Part shown: in pieces, positions 17,312 to 26,659 of the stretch | Layout of the letters: each line of letters opens with the position of its first letter | Position numbering within the stretch: position 1 is the stretch's first letter | Assembly (NCBI GenBank): GCA_964369755.1 | Contig: CAYJFY010000002.1 | Location: 57,207-121,206, forward strand | DNA: 64,000 nucleotides | Direction: 5' to 3' | Origin: CAUPWF01 sp964369755 | GTDB taxonomy: Bacteria; Bacillota; Clostridia; Lachnospirales; Lachnospiraceae | The notes under the pieces: model-generated | Database searches by the model: none | Seen by the model: only the letters and a program-made list of their open reading frames with translations | Told to the model about the DNA's origin: nothing | Position numbers and translations under genes: made by a program

Positions 17312-18142
17312 ATGAAGAAGAAAAATAAAGTCGAGGGTGGCGCCGACTGGATGGGCACCTATGGTGACATGGTTACGTTGCTACTATGTTTCTTCGTACT
17401 TTTGTATTCCATATCGTCTGTAGATCAGACAAAATGGGAGAACCTTGTTAAGAGTATGAATCCGGAAGCCGCAGAGGTGTCACAGATTGTAACAGATGAA
17501 TTGTCTGATTCCCAAGGAACCAACAATATTGCTGGAGGGAATGAGGCAGAGATAGATGAGCAGTTCGATGAGATGTATGATAATTTGATCGACCTGAAAG
17601 AACAGAATCCGAACCTATCAGATGTAGAGATTACAAAGGGGGATGGATATCAGTTTATTAGTTTTAGCGACAGTGTATTTTTTAATGGTGATAGTTATGT
17701 ATTATTGGATGAGGGAAAGACAGTTTTAGATGCATTTTCGGGTGTGTTTAGTGAATCAGCGGAAGCGATAGCAGAAATCCAAGTATTGGGACATACTTCA
17801 CAAGCTACACCAGATATTCCAAATGAGGTGATGACAGATAGATTGTTGTCGGCGTCACGTTCGGCGGTAGTTGTAGCCTATATTCAGGAGAAGAGTATCA
17901 TTGATCCAGAAAGGCTAGTGAGTCTAGGATATGGACAGTTTCGTCCGATTGCTTCCTTTGATACGAGGGAAGATAGAGCGTTGAATCGTAGAGTTGAGAT
18001 TATGATTACACAGACAGGGGCAGAGATTCAGACCTTGGAAGAATATTATGATCAGATCTATGAGGAGCGAGATAATTCAGAAGCGGATGCAGGTGAAGAC
18101 GCAGCAGCTTCGGATACAAGTGAAGAGACACCAGAGGAATAA
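17312..18142 (+). CDS. motB: MotB motor stator protein
   Basis: Anchors the stator to peptidoglycan. The 276 residues have one TM with the essential Asp in GTYGDMVTLLLCFFVLLYSI (near residue 18), a plug/linker region, and an OmpA-like domain (about 120-235) with VLGHTSQAT and LSASRSAVVVAYI, ending NRRVEIMI. The C-terminal 35 residues are strongly acidic (EDAAASDTSEETPEE) and lie outside the domain. It follows motA after 13 bases. Confidence 0.96.
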   Translation: MKKKNKVEGGADWMGTYGDMVTLLLCFFVLLYSISSVDQTKWENLVKSMNPEAAEVSQIVTDELSDSQGTNNIAGGNEAEIDEQFDEMYDNLIDLKEQNPNLSDVEITKGDGYQFISFSDSVFFNGDSYVLLDEGKTVLDAFSGVFSESAEAIAEIQVLGHTSQATPDIPNEVMTDRLLSASRSAVVVAYIQEKSIIDPERLVSLGYGQFRPIASFDTREDRALNRRVEIMITQTGAEIQTLEEYYDQIYEERDNSEADAGEDAAASDTSEETPEE

Positions 18143-18178
18143 AACCTAAATAATTGGGATAGGAACAGGAGTAAAGAT

Positions 18179-19213
18179 ATGGCAGATGTATTATCACAAA
18201 GTCAGATTGATGAATTGTTGAAGTCCATGAGTGCAGGAGGCGATCCCGAAGACAAGGCAGAAGAAAAAGTCGAGTCGAAGGAAGAACAGGCATGGAAGAC
18301 ATATGATTTTAGCAGTCCAAAGAAATTCACAAAGGATCGATTGAGATTGCTTAAGAGCATATATGACAATTATGCGAGGTTGACTACCTTGCACCTCAAC
18401 GGAATATTGCGGAGTGTTTGCGAAGCAGAGATTTATACCGTTGAAGAACAAAAATATATGGAATTTAACAATATGTTAAATGATAATGATGTTGTGATGA
18501 CGATGAATATCAAGATATTGGATGAAGTTGGAAGCTTGCCAATCTTGTTCCATGTCAGTCAGAATGTTATGATATCTATGATTGATCGAATGTTAGGTGG
18601 AAATGGTGAAGAGGAAGAATTAGAATCAGATTACTCCTATACAGAGATAGAGACAGTGTTGTATAATACAATTATGGACTATTTTGTGAATATGACATTG
18701 GAAGCTTGGGGGGCGCATCTGAAAATCACCATGGTGGATAAGAAGATGGATGATAACCCAGCCTTATCACAGGATATCAGCTTAGACGAACCTGTTGTGA
18801 TTGTATTGATGAATCTCAACGTGGAAGGGGTACAGGGGATTTTAACCGTATGTATTCCAGGAACCTTGTTGATTGATTTCTTCTCGGGAATAGAGAAGAG
18901 AAGATATGTGGATACAGGTTATAGTGAACAAGCAGTTGCCAATAGAGACAAGATTATGGAGAAGCTAAATATCAGTTCCCTAGAAGTCAAGGCAATGCTA
19001 GGCGATATCACATTGAATTTACAGGACTTGTATAACATGCAACCAGGTGATATTATAGACTTGAACAAACCAAAAGATACTAATGTGGTTCTGATGGTAG
19101 AAGAGCAACCTTGGTTTGAGGGGAAACTCGGTGTGTTTAACAAGTACAAGACGGTTCAGATTGACAAGCGTATCGCAGAGGAAACAGTAGTGAAGGAAAC
19201 AATAGCAAATTAA
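18179..19213 (+). CDS. fliM: FliM flagellar motor switch protein
   Basis: C-ring protein that binds phospho-CheY and sets rotation direction. The 344 residues start with the CheY-P-binding peptide LSQSQIDELLKSM (about 5-17), then the CheC-like middle domain (YDFSSPKKFTKDRLRLLKSI onward) and a C-terminal SpoA/FliN-like domain ending near LGVFNKYKTVQI. Clear AGGAG upstream. cheY follows, which pairs receptor and ligand genes. Confidence 0.97.
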   Translation: MADVLSQSQIDELLKSMSAGGDPEDKAEEKVESKEEQAWKTYDFSSPKKFTKDRLRLLKSIYDNYARLTTLHLNGILRSVCEAEIYTVEEQKYMEFNNMLNDNDVVMTMNIKILDEVGSLPILFHVSQNVMISMIDRMLGGNGEEEELESDYSYTEIETVLYNTIMDYFVNMTLEAWGAHLKITMVDKKMDDNPALSQDISLDEPVVIVLMNLNVEGVQGILTVCIPGTLLIDFFSGIEKRRYVDTGYSEQAVANRDKIMEKLNISSLEVKAMLGDITLNLQDLYNMQPGDIIDLNKPKDTNVVLMVEEQPWFEGKLGVFNKYKTVQIDKRIAEETVVKETIAN

Positions 19214-19269
19214 TTTGCTATTTATATAAATAAACAATAAACAAAAATAAATGAAAAGAGGGCAATAAA

Positions 19270-19629
19270 ATGGCAAAAATTATGGTAGTTGATGACGCAG
19301 CATTTATGAGAATGATGATAAAAGACGCGCTGGTAAAGGGTGGATATGACAATGTAATCGAGGCGTCAGATGGAGAGCAGGCAGTAAATACGTACAAGGC
19401 AGAGAAACCAGATCTAGTATTATTGGACATTACGATGCCAAATAAAAATGGATTAGAGGCATTGAAAGAAATCAAAGAATTTGATGCAAATGCAGCAGTA
19501 ATCATGTGTTCAGCAATGGGACAAGAAGCGATGGTAATCGATGCGATTAAATCAGGAGCAAAAGACTTTATCGTGAAGCCGTTCAAGGCAAATCGTGTGG
19601 TAGATGCAGTAGCTAAGATAATCGGCTAG
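19270..19629 (+). CDS. cheY: CheY chemotaxis response regulator
   Basis: Single-domain response regulator that carries the signal from CheA to FliM/FliY. In its 119 residues the acid pocket is VVDDAAFMR (Asp8/Asp9), the phospho-acceptor Asp is in LVLLDITMPNKNG (about 53), the conserved Thr/Ser is in IMCSAMGQ and the Lys is in DFIVKPF. Placed between fliM and flgC. Confidence 0.96.
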   Translation: MAKIMVVDDAAFMRMMIKDALVKGGYDNVIEASDGEQAVNTYKAEKPDLVLLDITMPNKNGLEALKEIKEFDANAAVIMCSAMGQEAMVIDAIKSGAKDFIVKPFKANRVVDAVAKIIG

Positions 19630-19644
19630 ACTTGGAGGTAATAT

Positions 19645-20079
19645 ATGGCGTTTTTAGATTCCTTGAATATCAGTGCGTCTGGTATGACCGCACAGAGATT
19701 AAGGCTTGATGTTGCATCGGATAATATTGCGAATATCGAGACGACTAGAACAGAGGACGGTACACCATATCAGAGAAAGATGGTGGTTCTTGAATCACAG
19801 GAGAAAGACTTCCAGACAATATTAAACGGCGAGGTCCAGATGCAAAGTGGCGGAGGGGTAAAGGCGACTCAGATCATAGAAGACGATACCGAGTTAAAAT
19901 GGGTTTACGACCCAGAACATCCCGATGCAGATGAAGATGGATACGTACGTATGCCAAATGTGGATTTAGTAAAGGAAACAACAGATGCAATGGCAGCCAC
20001 AAGGGCATATGAGGCAAATATTACAGCATTTAATGCACTAAAATTGATGGCAGAGAAGGCTTTGGAAGTTGGAAGATAA
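19645..20079 (+). CDS. flgC: FlgC flagellar proximal rod protein
   Basis: Rod subunit. The 144 residues carry the family motifs SLNISASGMTAQRLRLDVAS, DNIANIETTRTEDG and YVRMPNVDLVKETTDAM. The start ATG has TTGGAGGT upstream. The location is unusual: it is found between cheY and fliY rather than between flgB and fliE. Confidence 0.96.
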   Translation: MAFLDSLNISASGMTAQRLRLDVASDNIANIETTRTEDGTPYQRKMVVLESQEKDFQTILNGEVQMQSGGGVKATQIIEDDTELKWVYDPEHPDADEDGYVRMPNVDLVKETTDAMAATRAYEANITAFNALKLMAEKALEVGR

Positions 20080-20137
20080 AATTAGAAACTAAGAAACATA
20101 CAAGCTTTTGTGCGTATCGGAAAGAGAGTAAAGATTA

Positions 20138-21391
20138 ATGGATGCAAGAAACTTAAATGCAATTGAAATCGATGCGATAGGAGAAATACTTAATATCAGT
20201 TTTGGTGCCGCTTCTACAGCAGTTTCCAAGATGTTAGATATTAAAGCTGATATAACGATTCCCTCTGTAAGAATGCAGGAAAAAGGCGATTCAGAGTACC
20301 TTGGAATCGAGCCAGCCGTTGCGGTAGAAATCGAACATGATGAGGGATTATTTGGGAAGAATGTAATGATTCTCAAGAGTGATGATGCTCGAAAAATCGT
20401 AGGATTACTTATGGGAATGGAAATCCCACCCGAAGAATTTTCTTTCGATGAGCTGACCATGAGTGCGGTCGGTGAGGTTATGAACCAGATGATGGGAGCA
20501 TCGGCGACAGTATTGTCAGAGTTGTTAGAGATGGTGGTAAATATTTCACCACCAGCAGTTTCACCTGTTGAGAAACCAGGTGAGCTTCTGAATCGATATT
20601 ATGATGAGGCAGTGCCCAAAGTAGAGATAGAATTTACAATGACCCTGGGTGATGAGGTGGCATGTACGATGATGTATCTACTACCAGTGGATTTAGCGAA
20701 GGATGTTGTGAGCAAATTCTATGAAAAGAATATGCCAGAAGCTAGTTCTATGGAAGAAATTGTAAAAGAGGAGAGTGCCATGAGCCAAGTAAGTACTGAC
20801 AATGAAGTTGCATCGGTAGTTGAGCCTGTTGTGTCGGCTCCAGAACCAGTGGTAGCACCTCAGCCAGTTATGGAGGCGCAACCAGTTGTTGCACCTCAAC
20901 CAATCGCTACACCACAGCCAGTTGTGGCAGCACAACCAGTGGCGCCAGTGCAACCAGCGGTGTCTAGTGATATCAATAACACATTGGCACAGATGATGGA
21001 ATTGATGAAAGTTCAGATGGAAATGACTCAGAATCAAATGATGCAGATGAGCAATCAAAAGCAAGAGAACAAGAAGATTCGAAGCACATCGGCAGTGGGA
21101 GCTAGTTTAAAACAAACTGCGGTGGATACAGAGTCAGATGCAAATCTTGATCTTGTGATGGGTGTTCCAGTAGAGGTTTCGGTAGAGATTGGAAGAACGA
21201 AGAAATTAGTGAAAGAAGTGTTAGAATTAAATAAAGGATCATTGGTCGTGCTAGATAAGTTGACAGGTGAGCACATTGATTTATATGTAAATGGACAATG
21301 TATTGCACAGGGTGATGTCGTTGTTGTAGATGATAATTTCGGGATCAGGATTACCGAGATTTTGTCCAGAGACATTCCGATGATAGATTAG
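20138..21391 (+). CDS. fliY: FliY switch protein with CheC-like phosphatase and FliN domains
   Basis: C-ring protein that can dephosphorylate CheY-P. The 417 residues contain a CheC-like domain with both E..N phosphatase motifs (IDAIGEILNISFGAAS near 12-27 and SAVGEVMNQMMGAS near 109-122), a Pro/Val/Gln-rich linker made of repeated PQPV-like units (about 228-277), a Met/Gln-rich helix (MMELMKVQMEMTQNQMM) and a C-terminal SpoA (FliN) domain with VPVEVSVEIGRTKKLVKEV. The N-terminal FliM-like CheY-binding peptide is not obvious. Confidence 0.94.
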   Translation: MDARNLNAIEIDAIGEILNISFGAASTAVSKMLDIKADITIPSVRMQEKGDSEYLGIEPAVAVEIEHDEGLFGKNVMILKSDDARKIVGLLMGMEIPPEEFSFDELTMSAVGEVMNQMMGASATVLSELLEMVVNISPPAVSPVEKPGELLNRYYDEAVPKVEIEFTMTLGDEVACTMMYLLPVDLAKDVVSKFYEKNMPEASSMEEIVKEESAMSQVSTDNEVASVVEPVVSAPEPVVAPQPVMEAQPVVAPQPIATPQPVVAAQPVAPVQPAVSSDINNTLAQMMELMKVQMEMTQNQMMQMSNQKQENKKIRSTSAVGASLKQTAVDTESDANLDLVMGVPVEVSVEIGRTKKLVKEVLELNKGSLVVLDKLTGEHIDLYVNGQCIAQGDVVVVDDNFGIRITEILSRDIPMID

Positions 21392-21400
21392 GAGCAATTT

Positions 21401-21751
21401 ATGATCCAGAGCATATTGAGTGCGGTCTTTACTTTAGGTGTAGTAATCCTAATCCTATTTCTAGCATATTATTGCACAAGATTTATAGGAAGAATGGGTA
21501 TTGCACGCGGAAATACGAAATACATGAAGATAATAGATCGAATGAATCTAAGTCAGGACAAGTCAATTGCGATTGTACAAGTTGGAGAAAAATACATATT
21601 GACAGGAGTTTCTTCTGCAGGAATTAGTTTACTCAAGGAACTATCAGAGGAGGACTTGGTACAGTTAAACAATGAGATGGATTCTCCGCAAGAAGTCCTA
21701 GATTTCAAGACCGTAATTGATAAGATTCGAAAGAGAGATACGAAGAGATGA
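21401..21751 (+). CDS. fliO: FliO export-gate assembly protein
   Basis: Helps the assembly of FliP in the membrane. The 116 residues have one N-terminal TM (about 8-30), then a small cytoplasmic domain with YMKIIDRMNLSQDKSIAIVQ and YILTGVSSAGISLL, typical of FliO/FliZ. It overlaps fliP by four bases (ATGA). Confidence 0.9.
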   Translation: MIQSILSAVFTLGVVILILFLAYYCTRFIGRMGIARGNTKYMKIIDRMNLSQDKSIAIVQVGEKYILTGVSSAGISLLKELSEEDLVQLNNEMDSPQEVLDFKTVIDKIRKRDTKR

Positions 21752-22410
21752 ATACAGATTCTTTCATTAATATAAATGCGGAGCAGACGCCGACCCTAGA
21801 TATCTTAATCATGATGACAGTCATTATGCTTTTGCCGTCGATTGTGATTATGATGACATCTTTTGTCAGGATTATCATTATACTATCCTTTACGCGTACT
21901 GCGCTAGGCACGCAACAATCACCACCGAATATGGTGTTGACCGGAATTGCATTGTTTTTGACTCTGTTTATTATGAGTCCTGTAATCACGCAGATTACGG
22001 AGGAGGCATATGTACCCTATAGCAATAATGAGATAACGCAGGAAGAGGCTCTGGAGAGGGCAACAGGACCGATTAAGGACTTTATGCTCCGACAGACAGA
22101 GGTGAGTTCACTGAATTTATTCCTAGATTTATCAGATACACCTGCGGATACAGCACCAGAGGATCTACCACTTACGGTAGTAATTCCGTCATTTATGACA
22201 AGTGAATTGGGGCGAGGATTTATGTCAGGATTGCTATTGTTCATTCCATTTTTGCTGATTGATATCGTAGTGGCGAGTACCTTGATGTCTATGGGTATGA
22301 TTATGTTACCACCGGCAACCATATCATTGCCGTTTAAATTATTATTATTTGTGTCAATCAATGGTTGGGAGTTGCTATTCTCTTCCATTGCGACAAGTTT
22401 TAACTACTGA
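21748..22410 (+). CDS. fliP: FliP export-gate protein
   Basis: Core subunit of the export gate. The 220 residues contain LMMTVIMLLPSIVIMMTSF-like TM1, the conserved SFTRTALGTQQSPPNMVLTG and a C-terminal pair of TM helices with LLIDIVVASTLMSMGMIMLP. The cleavable signal peptide of many FliPs is missing or very short. Start overlaps fliO by four bases. Confidence 0.96.
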   Translation: MNTDSFININAEQTPTLDILIMMTVIMLLPSIVIMMTSFVRIIIILSFTRTALGTQQSPPNMVLTGIALFLTLFIMSPVITQITEEAYVPYSNNEITQEEALERATGPIKDFMLRQTEVSSLNLFLDLSDTPADTAPEDLPLTVVIPSFMTSELGRGFMSGLLLFIPFLLIDIVVASTLMSMGMIMLPPATISLPFKLLLFVSINGWELLFSSIATSFNY

Positions 22411-22427
22411 CGAAGAGAGGAATACAT

Positions 22428-22691
22428 ATGAACATAGGTGAAATTACAGATATTTTCTATCAGGTGTTTTATTTAGCAGTTATGATAGCTGGGCCTATGC
22501 TCATTTTGTCGATGATAGTAGGTATTATCATTTCGATTTTGCAAGCGGCTACTCAGATTCAAGAGCAGACACTTACATTTATTCCAAAATTATTAGTGAT
22601 AGGAATTACGCTTCTGATTACTGGAAATTCCATATTGACCATGTTACAAGAATTTGCGACAGGGATTTTCCAGATGATATCTCAAGGCTAG
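22428..22691 (+). CDS. fliQ: FliQ export-gate protein
   Basis: Small export-gate subunit with two TM helices (about 15-38 and 50-75). Its 87 residues include ILSMIVGIIISILQAATQIQ and EQTLTFIPKLL, family hallmarks. GAGAGGA precedes the ATG. Confidence 0.95.
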   Translation: MNIGEITDIFYQVFYLAVMIAGPMLILSMIVGIIISILQAATQIQEQTLTFIPKLLVIGITLLITGNSILTMLQEFATGIFQMISQG

Positions 22692-22700
22692 GAGGGTGTT

Positions 22701-23471
22701 ATGTTAATAGCAGGGACACCTGAGTTCATCTACTTTACATTGGTTATCATGCGGATGTCAGGGGCAATTCTTTTGAATCCGATTTTTACGAGACGAAATA
22801 TTCCCTCGCTATTCAAGGCTGCACTGATTCTTATGGTTTCAGTGATTGTATATTCAGCTAGCGAGGTACCGTCGATTGAAGCACCGAACACGATTGTGTA
22901 TGGTGTGTTACTACTGAAGGAATTGGCAGTGGGATTTATCCTAGGGTTTGTAATGCAGCTGTTTGAGTTGATTGTTACGATTGCTGGTACCACCATGGAT
23001 TTTCAGATGGGACTTTCTATGGCGAGTGTATATGATGCGCAAAATGGAACCCAGGTTGCACTGACCGGTAATATTTTACAGATCTATTTTTGGTTACTAT
23101 TTTTTGCAGTAGACGGTCATTTGGCCTTGTTTAAAATCATTATGACTTCTCATGAAATTGCGCCTTATGGCAATTTGGTCATAGGCCCTGATGCGGTAGA
23201 TGCAGTATTGATTATTTTTATTGAATCGGTTGCATTGGGTGTGAGATTGGCTTTTCCAATTATTGCATTTGAGTTTATCATGGAGATTGGAATTGGCTTA
23301 TTAATGAGAATGATTCCACAGATTAACTTATTTGTGCTAAGCATACAACTACGTGTTATCGTAGGGATTTTGATGTTGGTGATACTTATTTCACCAATTG
23401 GAAGTTATCTTCAGAGCTACATATCGGAGATGATGAATACATTACAGGATGTTTTAACAACATTGGTTTAA
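22701..23471 (+). CDS. fliR: FliR export-gate protein
   Basis: Export-gate subunit completing the FliPQR pore. Its 256 residues contain several hydrophobic helices and the conserved ELAVGFILGFVMQLFE, TTMDFQMGLSMASVYD and MRMIPQINLFVLSIQLRV. It starts at ATG after GGAGGGTGTT. In some clostridia FliR and FlhB are fused; here they are separate, with a 48-base gap. Confidence 0.96.
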   Translation: MLIAGTPEFIYFTLVIMRMSGAILLNPIFTRRNIPSLFKAALILMVSVIVYSASEVPSIEAPNTIVYGVLLLKELAVGFILGFVMQLFELIVTIAGTTMDFQMGLSMASVYDAQNGTQVALTGNILQIYFWLLFFAVDGHLALFKIIMTSHEIAPYGNLVIGPDAVDAVLIIFIESVALGVRLAFPIIAFEFIMEIGIGLLMRMIPQINLFVLSIQLRVIVGILMLVILISPIGSYLQSYISEMMNTLQDVLTTLV

Positions 23472-23519
23472 CTCTTTATTTAGGAAGAGAATTTACGCAC
23501 GGAAAGGAAGTGAGGAGGT

Positions 23520-24581
23520 TTGGCTGCAGATTCTAAAACCGAAAAAGCCACCCCCAAACGGCGACGTGATGAACGGAAACAAGGGAATGTATCCCAAAGT
23601 AAGGATGTTGTAAATGTCATCTATGTTTTCGTGGCATTTACCGTGATTCAGATGTATTTTCCAGTGATGAATGAAAATATATCGAAGTATATGAAAGAGA
23701 TGTTTCGAGAAGTTGGATTTATGACAGATTTCTCAAATGAAAATATTACAAAATACGCATTAGATTTTATGGTAGCAGCAGTGGTAAGTGTATTGCCAGT
23801 TGCGCTAGCGTGCATGGCGACGGGAGTCATTATGCATGGAATACAGACAAAGTTTTTATTTACATCTAAGGTGTTACGACCGAAATTAGAACGGTTGAAT
23901 CCGATCGAGGGAGTCAAGAAACTATTCTCTCTAAAAAATATTGTAGAATTATTAAAGAATTTGATTAAAACAGTAATTTTAATACTTATTGTGTATTTTT
24001 TACTGATCGAATATATTGTAGACGTGATTCGAACCATGGACATGGGAATTGCAAATGCAGTAGCATTTACCTATGAACTGGTTATGAACATGATTGTGCG
24101 TGTGACTATGGTGTTCGGAGTGGTTGCCTTTCTGGATTATCTCTATCAGAGATGGGACTATGAGAGACGGATTCGGATGTCGAAAGAAGATATCAAAGAG
24201 GAGCACAAGCAGACAGAGGGGAATCCACAGATCAAAGGTAAGATTAAGGAAACCCAGAGACAGATGGCGAGAAGAAGGATGATGCAAGCAGTACCAAATG
24301 CAGATGTCATTATTCGAAATCCTACGCATTATGCCATCGCATTGAAATATGATACATCAAAAAATTCTGCTCCAATCGTCCTTGCAAAAGGGATGGATGA
24401 GCTAGCGCTTCGTATTATCGCAGTAGGAGAAGAGCATGCAGTTCCAGTTATTGAGAATCGTCCGCTAGCAAGAGGTTTGTATGAGAAGACGGAATTAAAC
24501 CAGGAGATCCCACAAGAGTACTACGGTGCTGTTGCTGAAATACTAGTTTATATCTATAAACTAAATAACAAGTTGAGGTAA
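23520..24581 (+). CDS. flhB: FlhB export-switch protein
   Basis: Membrane protein that sets export specificity by self-cleavage. The 353 residues begin KTEKATPKRRRDERKQGNVS, have four TM segments between about 30 and 210, and the autocleavage motif NPTH in VIIRNPTHYAIALKY (near 261-264). The start is TTG 23520: an in-frame TGA lies just upstream (23511), and no ATG would retain the conserved N-terminus. GAGGAGG is only one base away, so AAGGAAG at 23504-23510 is the likelier ribosome site. Confidence 0.95.
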   Translation: MAADSKTEKATPKRRRDERKQGNVSQSKDVVNVIYVFVAFTVIQMYFPVMNENISKYMKEMFREVGFMTDFSNENITKYALDFMVAAVVSVLPVALACMATGVIMHGIQTKFLFTSKVLRPKLERLNPIEGVKKLFSLKNIVELLKNLIKTVILILIVYFLLIEYIVDVIRTMDMGIANAVAFTYELVMNMIVRVTMVFGVVAFLDYLYQRWDYERRIRMSKEDIKEEHKQTEGNPQIKGKIKETQRQMARRRMMQAVPNADVIIRNPTHYAIALKYDTSKNSAPIVLAKGMDELALRIIAVGEEHAVPVIENRPLARGLYEKTELNQEIPQEYYGAVAEILVYIYKLNNKLR

Positions 24582-24584
24582 AAC

Positions 24585-26642
24585 ATGAAACAATTGCTGA
24601 ATAACGCTGTAGCGCTATTTGTTATCGTTATAGTATTATTATTGATTATCCCGATGAATCCATTTATGTTGGATGTTATGATTATACTGAATATTTCTCT
24701 TTCAATGATTATTCTGTTAATCAGTATGAACATTAGAGAACCATTGGAATTTTCGATATTTCCATCATTATTATTGATTACTACATTATTTCGTCTAGGG
24801 ATCAATGTATCTTCGACTAGAAATATTCTGATTAATCAAGGGGTTGCAGGACAAGTAATTCAATCCTTTGGAGATTTTGTCCTTCAGGGGAATGCAATTG
24901 TCGGTTTTATTATCTTCCTAATCATCGTATTGGTACAGTTTATTGTTGTCACAAAAGGTGCTGAGCGTGTGGCTGAGGTTGCAGCTAGATTTACATTGGA
25001 TGCGATGCCAGGTAAGCAAATGTCCATCGATGCGGACTTGAGTTCAGGTCTTTGTACAGAGCAAGAAGCGAAGGTTCGACGAGAAAATATTCAGAGAGAA
25101 GCCGATTTCTATGGAGCAATGGATGGTGCGACCAAGATTGTAAAAGGTGATGCAGTGATGTCACTGATCATCACGGCAATCAACTTGATCGGTGGTTTTG
25201 CAATCGGAATGTTGCAGTTTGGCATGGAGTTTAATGACGCGATGAGCATATATTCCATTGCTACCGTAGGAGACGGATTGGTATCTCAGATTCCAGCATT
25301 ATTGATTTCGGTTGCAACCGGTATGATTGTAACACGTGCAGTATCCGAGGGTAGCCTAAATGAGGATGTGACAGGGCAGTTTTTTGCTCAACCTCGTTCC
25401 ATTATCCTTGCAGGTGTGGTTCTATTGGTTTTAACCCTTGTTCCTGGAATGCCAGTAATACCGTTGATTTTATTATCTGCAGGATTTATATTTGGGGGAT
25501 TACAACTCGGAAGAGTGTTAGCTGCTAAAAAAGAGAAGGAAGCCAGTCCACAAGAAGTGCGGGAAGAGGCTCCTGCTTCGGAGGAAGAGTATTTCCGTGA
25601 TATTAACAATGTTTATTCCCTCATTGGTGTAGAACCCATTGAGATGGAATTTGGATATAGTTTGATTCCACTAGTTGACGAGTCAAATGGTGGCAAGATG
25701 ATTAATCGAATCGTAATCTTTCGAAGGCAATATGCGGAGGAGATGGGTCTGGTGATTCCATCGGTGAGATTGCGAGATAGCTCAGGGCTGAATACCAATC
25801 AGTATCTGATTAAAGTAAAAGGCGAGGAAGTGGCGAAAGGAGAACTTCTTGTAGATCACTTCTTAGCATTAGAACCGAGTACTCCATCTGGAACAGTTGT
25901 TGGAATTGATACCATTGAGCCAGCATATGGAATCCCGAGTAAGTGGATTCTCCCAGAGAACAAGGAGATGGCAGAGATTTATGGATATACAGTAATCGAT
26001 CCATTATCCGTAATGTTGACGCATTTATCGGAAACGATTCGAAAGCATGCTTATGAATTGCTTAGTAGGCAAGAAGTAACCTTGTTGATAGAAAATGCGA
26101 AGAAGACATCGGAAGAATTGGTGAATGAGGTGGTGCCAGGAGTTATTTCTTATGGTAACCTTCAGAAAATATTGGTAAGACTGCTGAAGGAAGGAATTCC
26201 AATCAAAGATATCGACACCATCCTAGAGACGGTGGCGGATACCGCTGGAAGTGGTCTAGATATTGTTACAACCACGGAGAATATCCGTGTTGCATTGAAA
26301 CGAACCATCACGAGAAAGTTCTGCGAGGGTGGACAGATGAGGGTGCTTACCCTAGATGCTAGTTTAGAGAAAATGCTAGTGACTGGTATGGCGAAGGGGG
26401 ATCAAGGGATTTACTTGGCAGTGAATCCAGAAATCATTCAGAGTATGATTGCACAAATTGGAGATTATGTGAAGAAATTCCATGAATTATCTCAAGAGAC
26501 AGTCATTTTAACTAGCCAAGTGATTAGACCGCATTTATTCCAGATGTTGGAGCAATTCTTCCCATCGATTTACATCCTAGCATTCAATGAAATTACGAAC
26601 AATATTCAAATCCAAGCGATTGGAACGATTAAGGCAGAATAA
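24585..26642 (+). CDS. flhA: FlhA export-gate protein
   Basis: Large export-gate component with an N-terminal membrane domain (about 1-320, eight TM segments, including the conserved FHIPEP-type loop TLDAMPGKQMSIDADLSSGL) and a cytoplasmic ring domain that binds chaperone-substrate complexes. Its 685 residues match the family. It is three bases after flhB. The next gene is the sigma factor rather than flhF. Confidence 0.97.
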   Translation: MKQLLNNAVALFVIVIVLLLIIPMNPFMLDVMIILNISLSMIILLISMNIREPLEFSIFPSLLLITTLFRLGINVSSTRNILINQGVAGQVIQSFGDFVLQGNAIVGFIIFLIIVLVQFIVVTKGAERVAEVAARFTLDAMPGKQMSIDADLSSGLCTEQEAKVRRENIQREADFYGAMDGATKIVKGDAVMSLIITAINLIGGFAIGMLQFGMEFNDAMSIYSIATVGDGLVSQIPALLISVATGMIVTRAVSEGSLNEDVTGQFFAQPRSIILAGVVLLVLTLVPGMPVIPLILLSAGFIFGGLQLGRVLAAKKEKEASPQEVREEAPASEEEYFRDINNVYSLIGVEPIEMEFGYSLIPLVDESNGGKMINRIVIFRRQYAEEMGLVIPSVRLRDSSGLNTNQYLIKVKGEEVAKGELLVDHFLALEPSTPSGTVVGIDTIEPAYGIPSKWILPENKEMAEIYGYTVIDPLSVMLTHLSETIRKHAYELLSRQEVTLLIENAKKTSEELVNEVVPGVISYGNLQKILVRLLKEGIPIKDIDTILETVADTAGSGLDIVTTTENIRVALKRTITRKFCEGGQMRVLTLDASLEKMLVTGMAKGDQGIYLAVNPEIIQSMIAQIGDYVKKFHELSQETVILTSQVIRPHLFQMLEQFFPSIYILAFNEITNNIQIQAIGTIKAE

Positions 26643-26659
26643 TACATAGGAGCGGAGAT

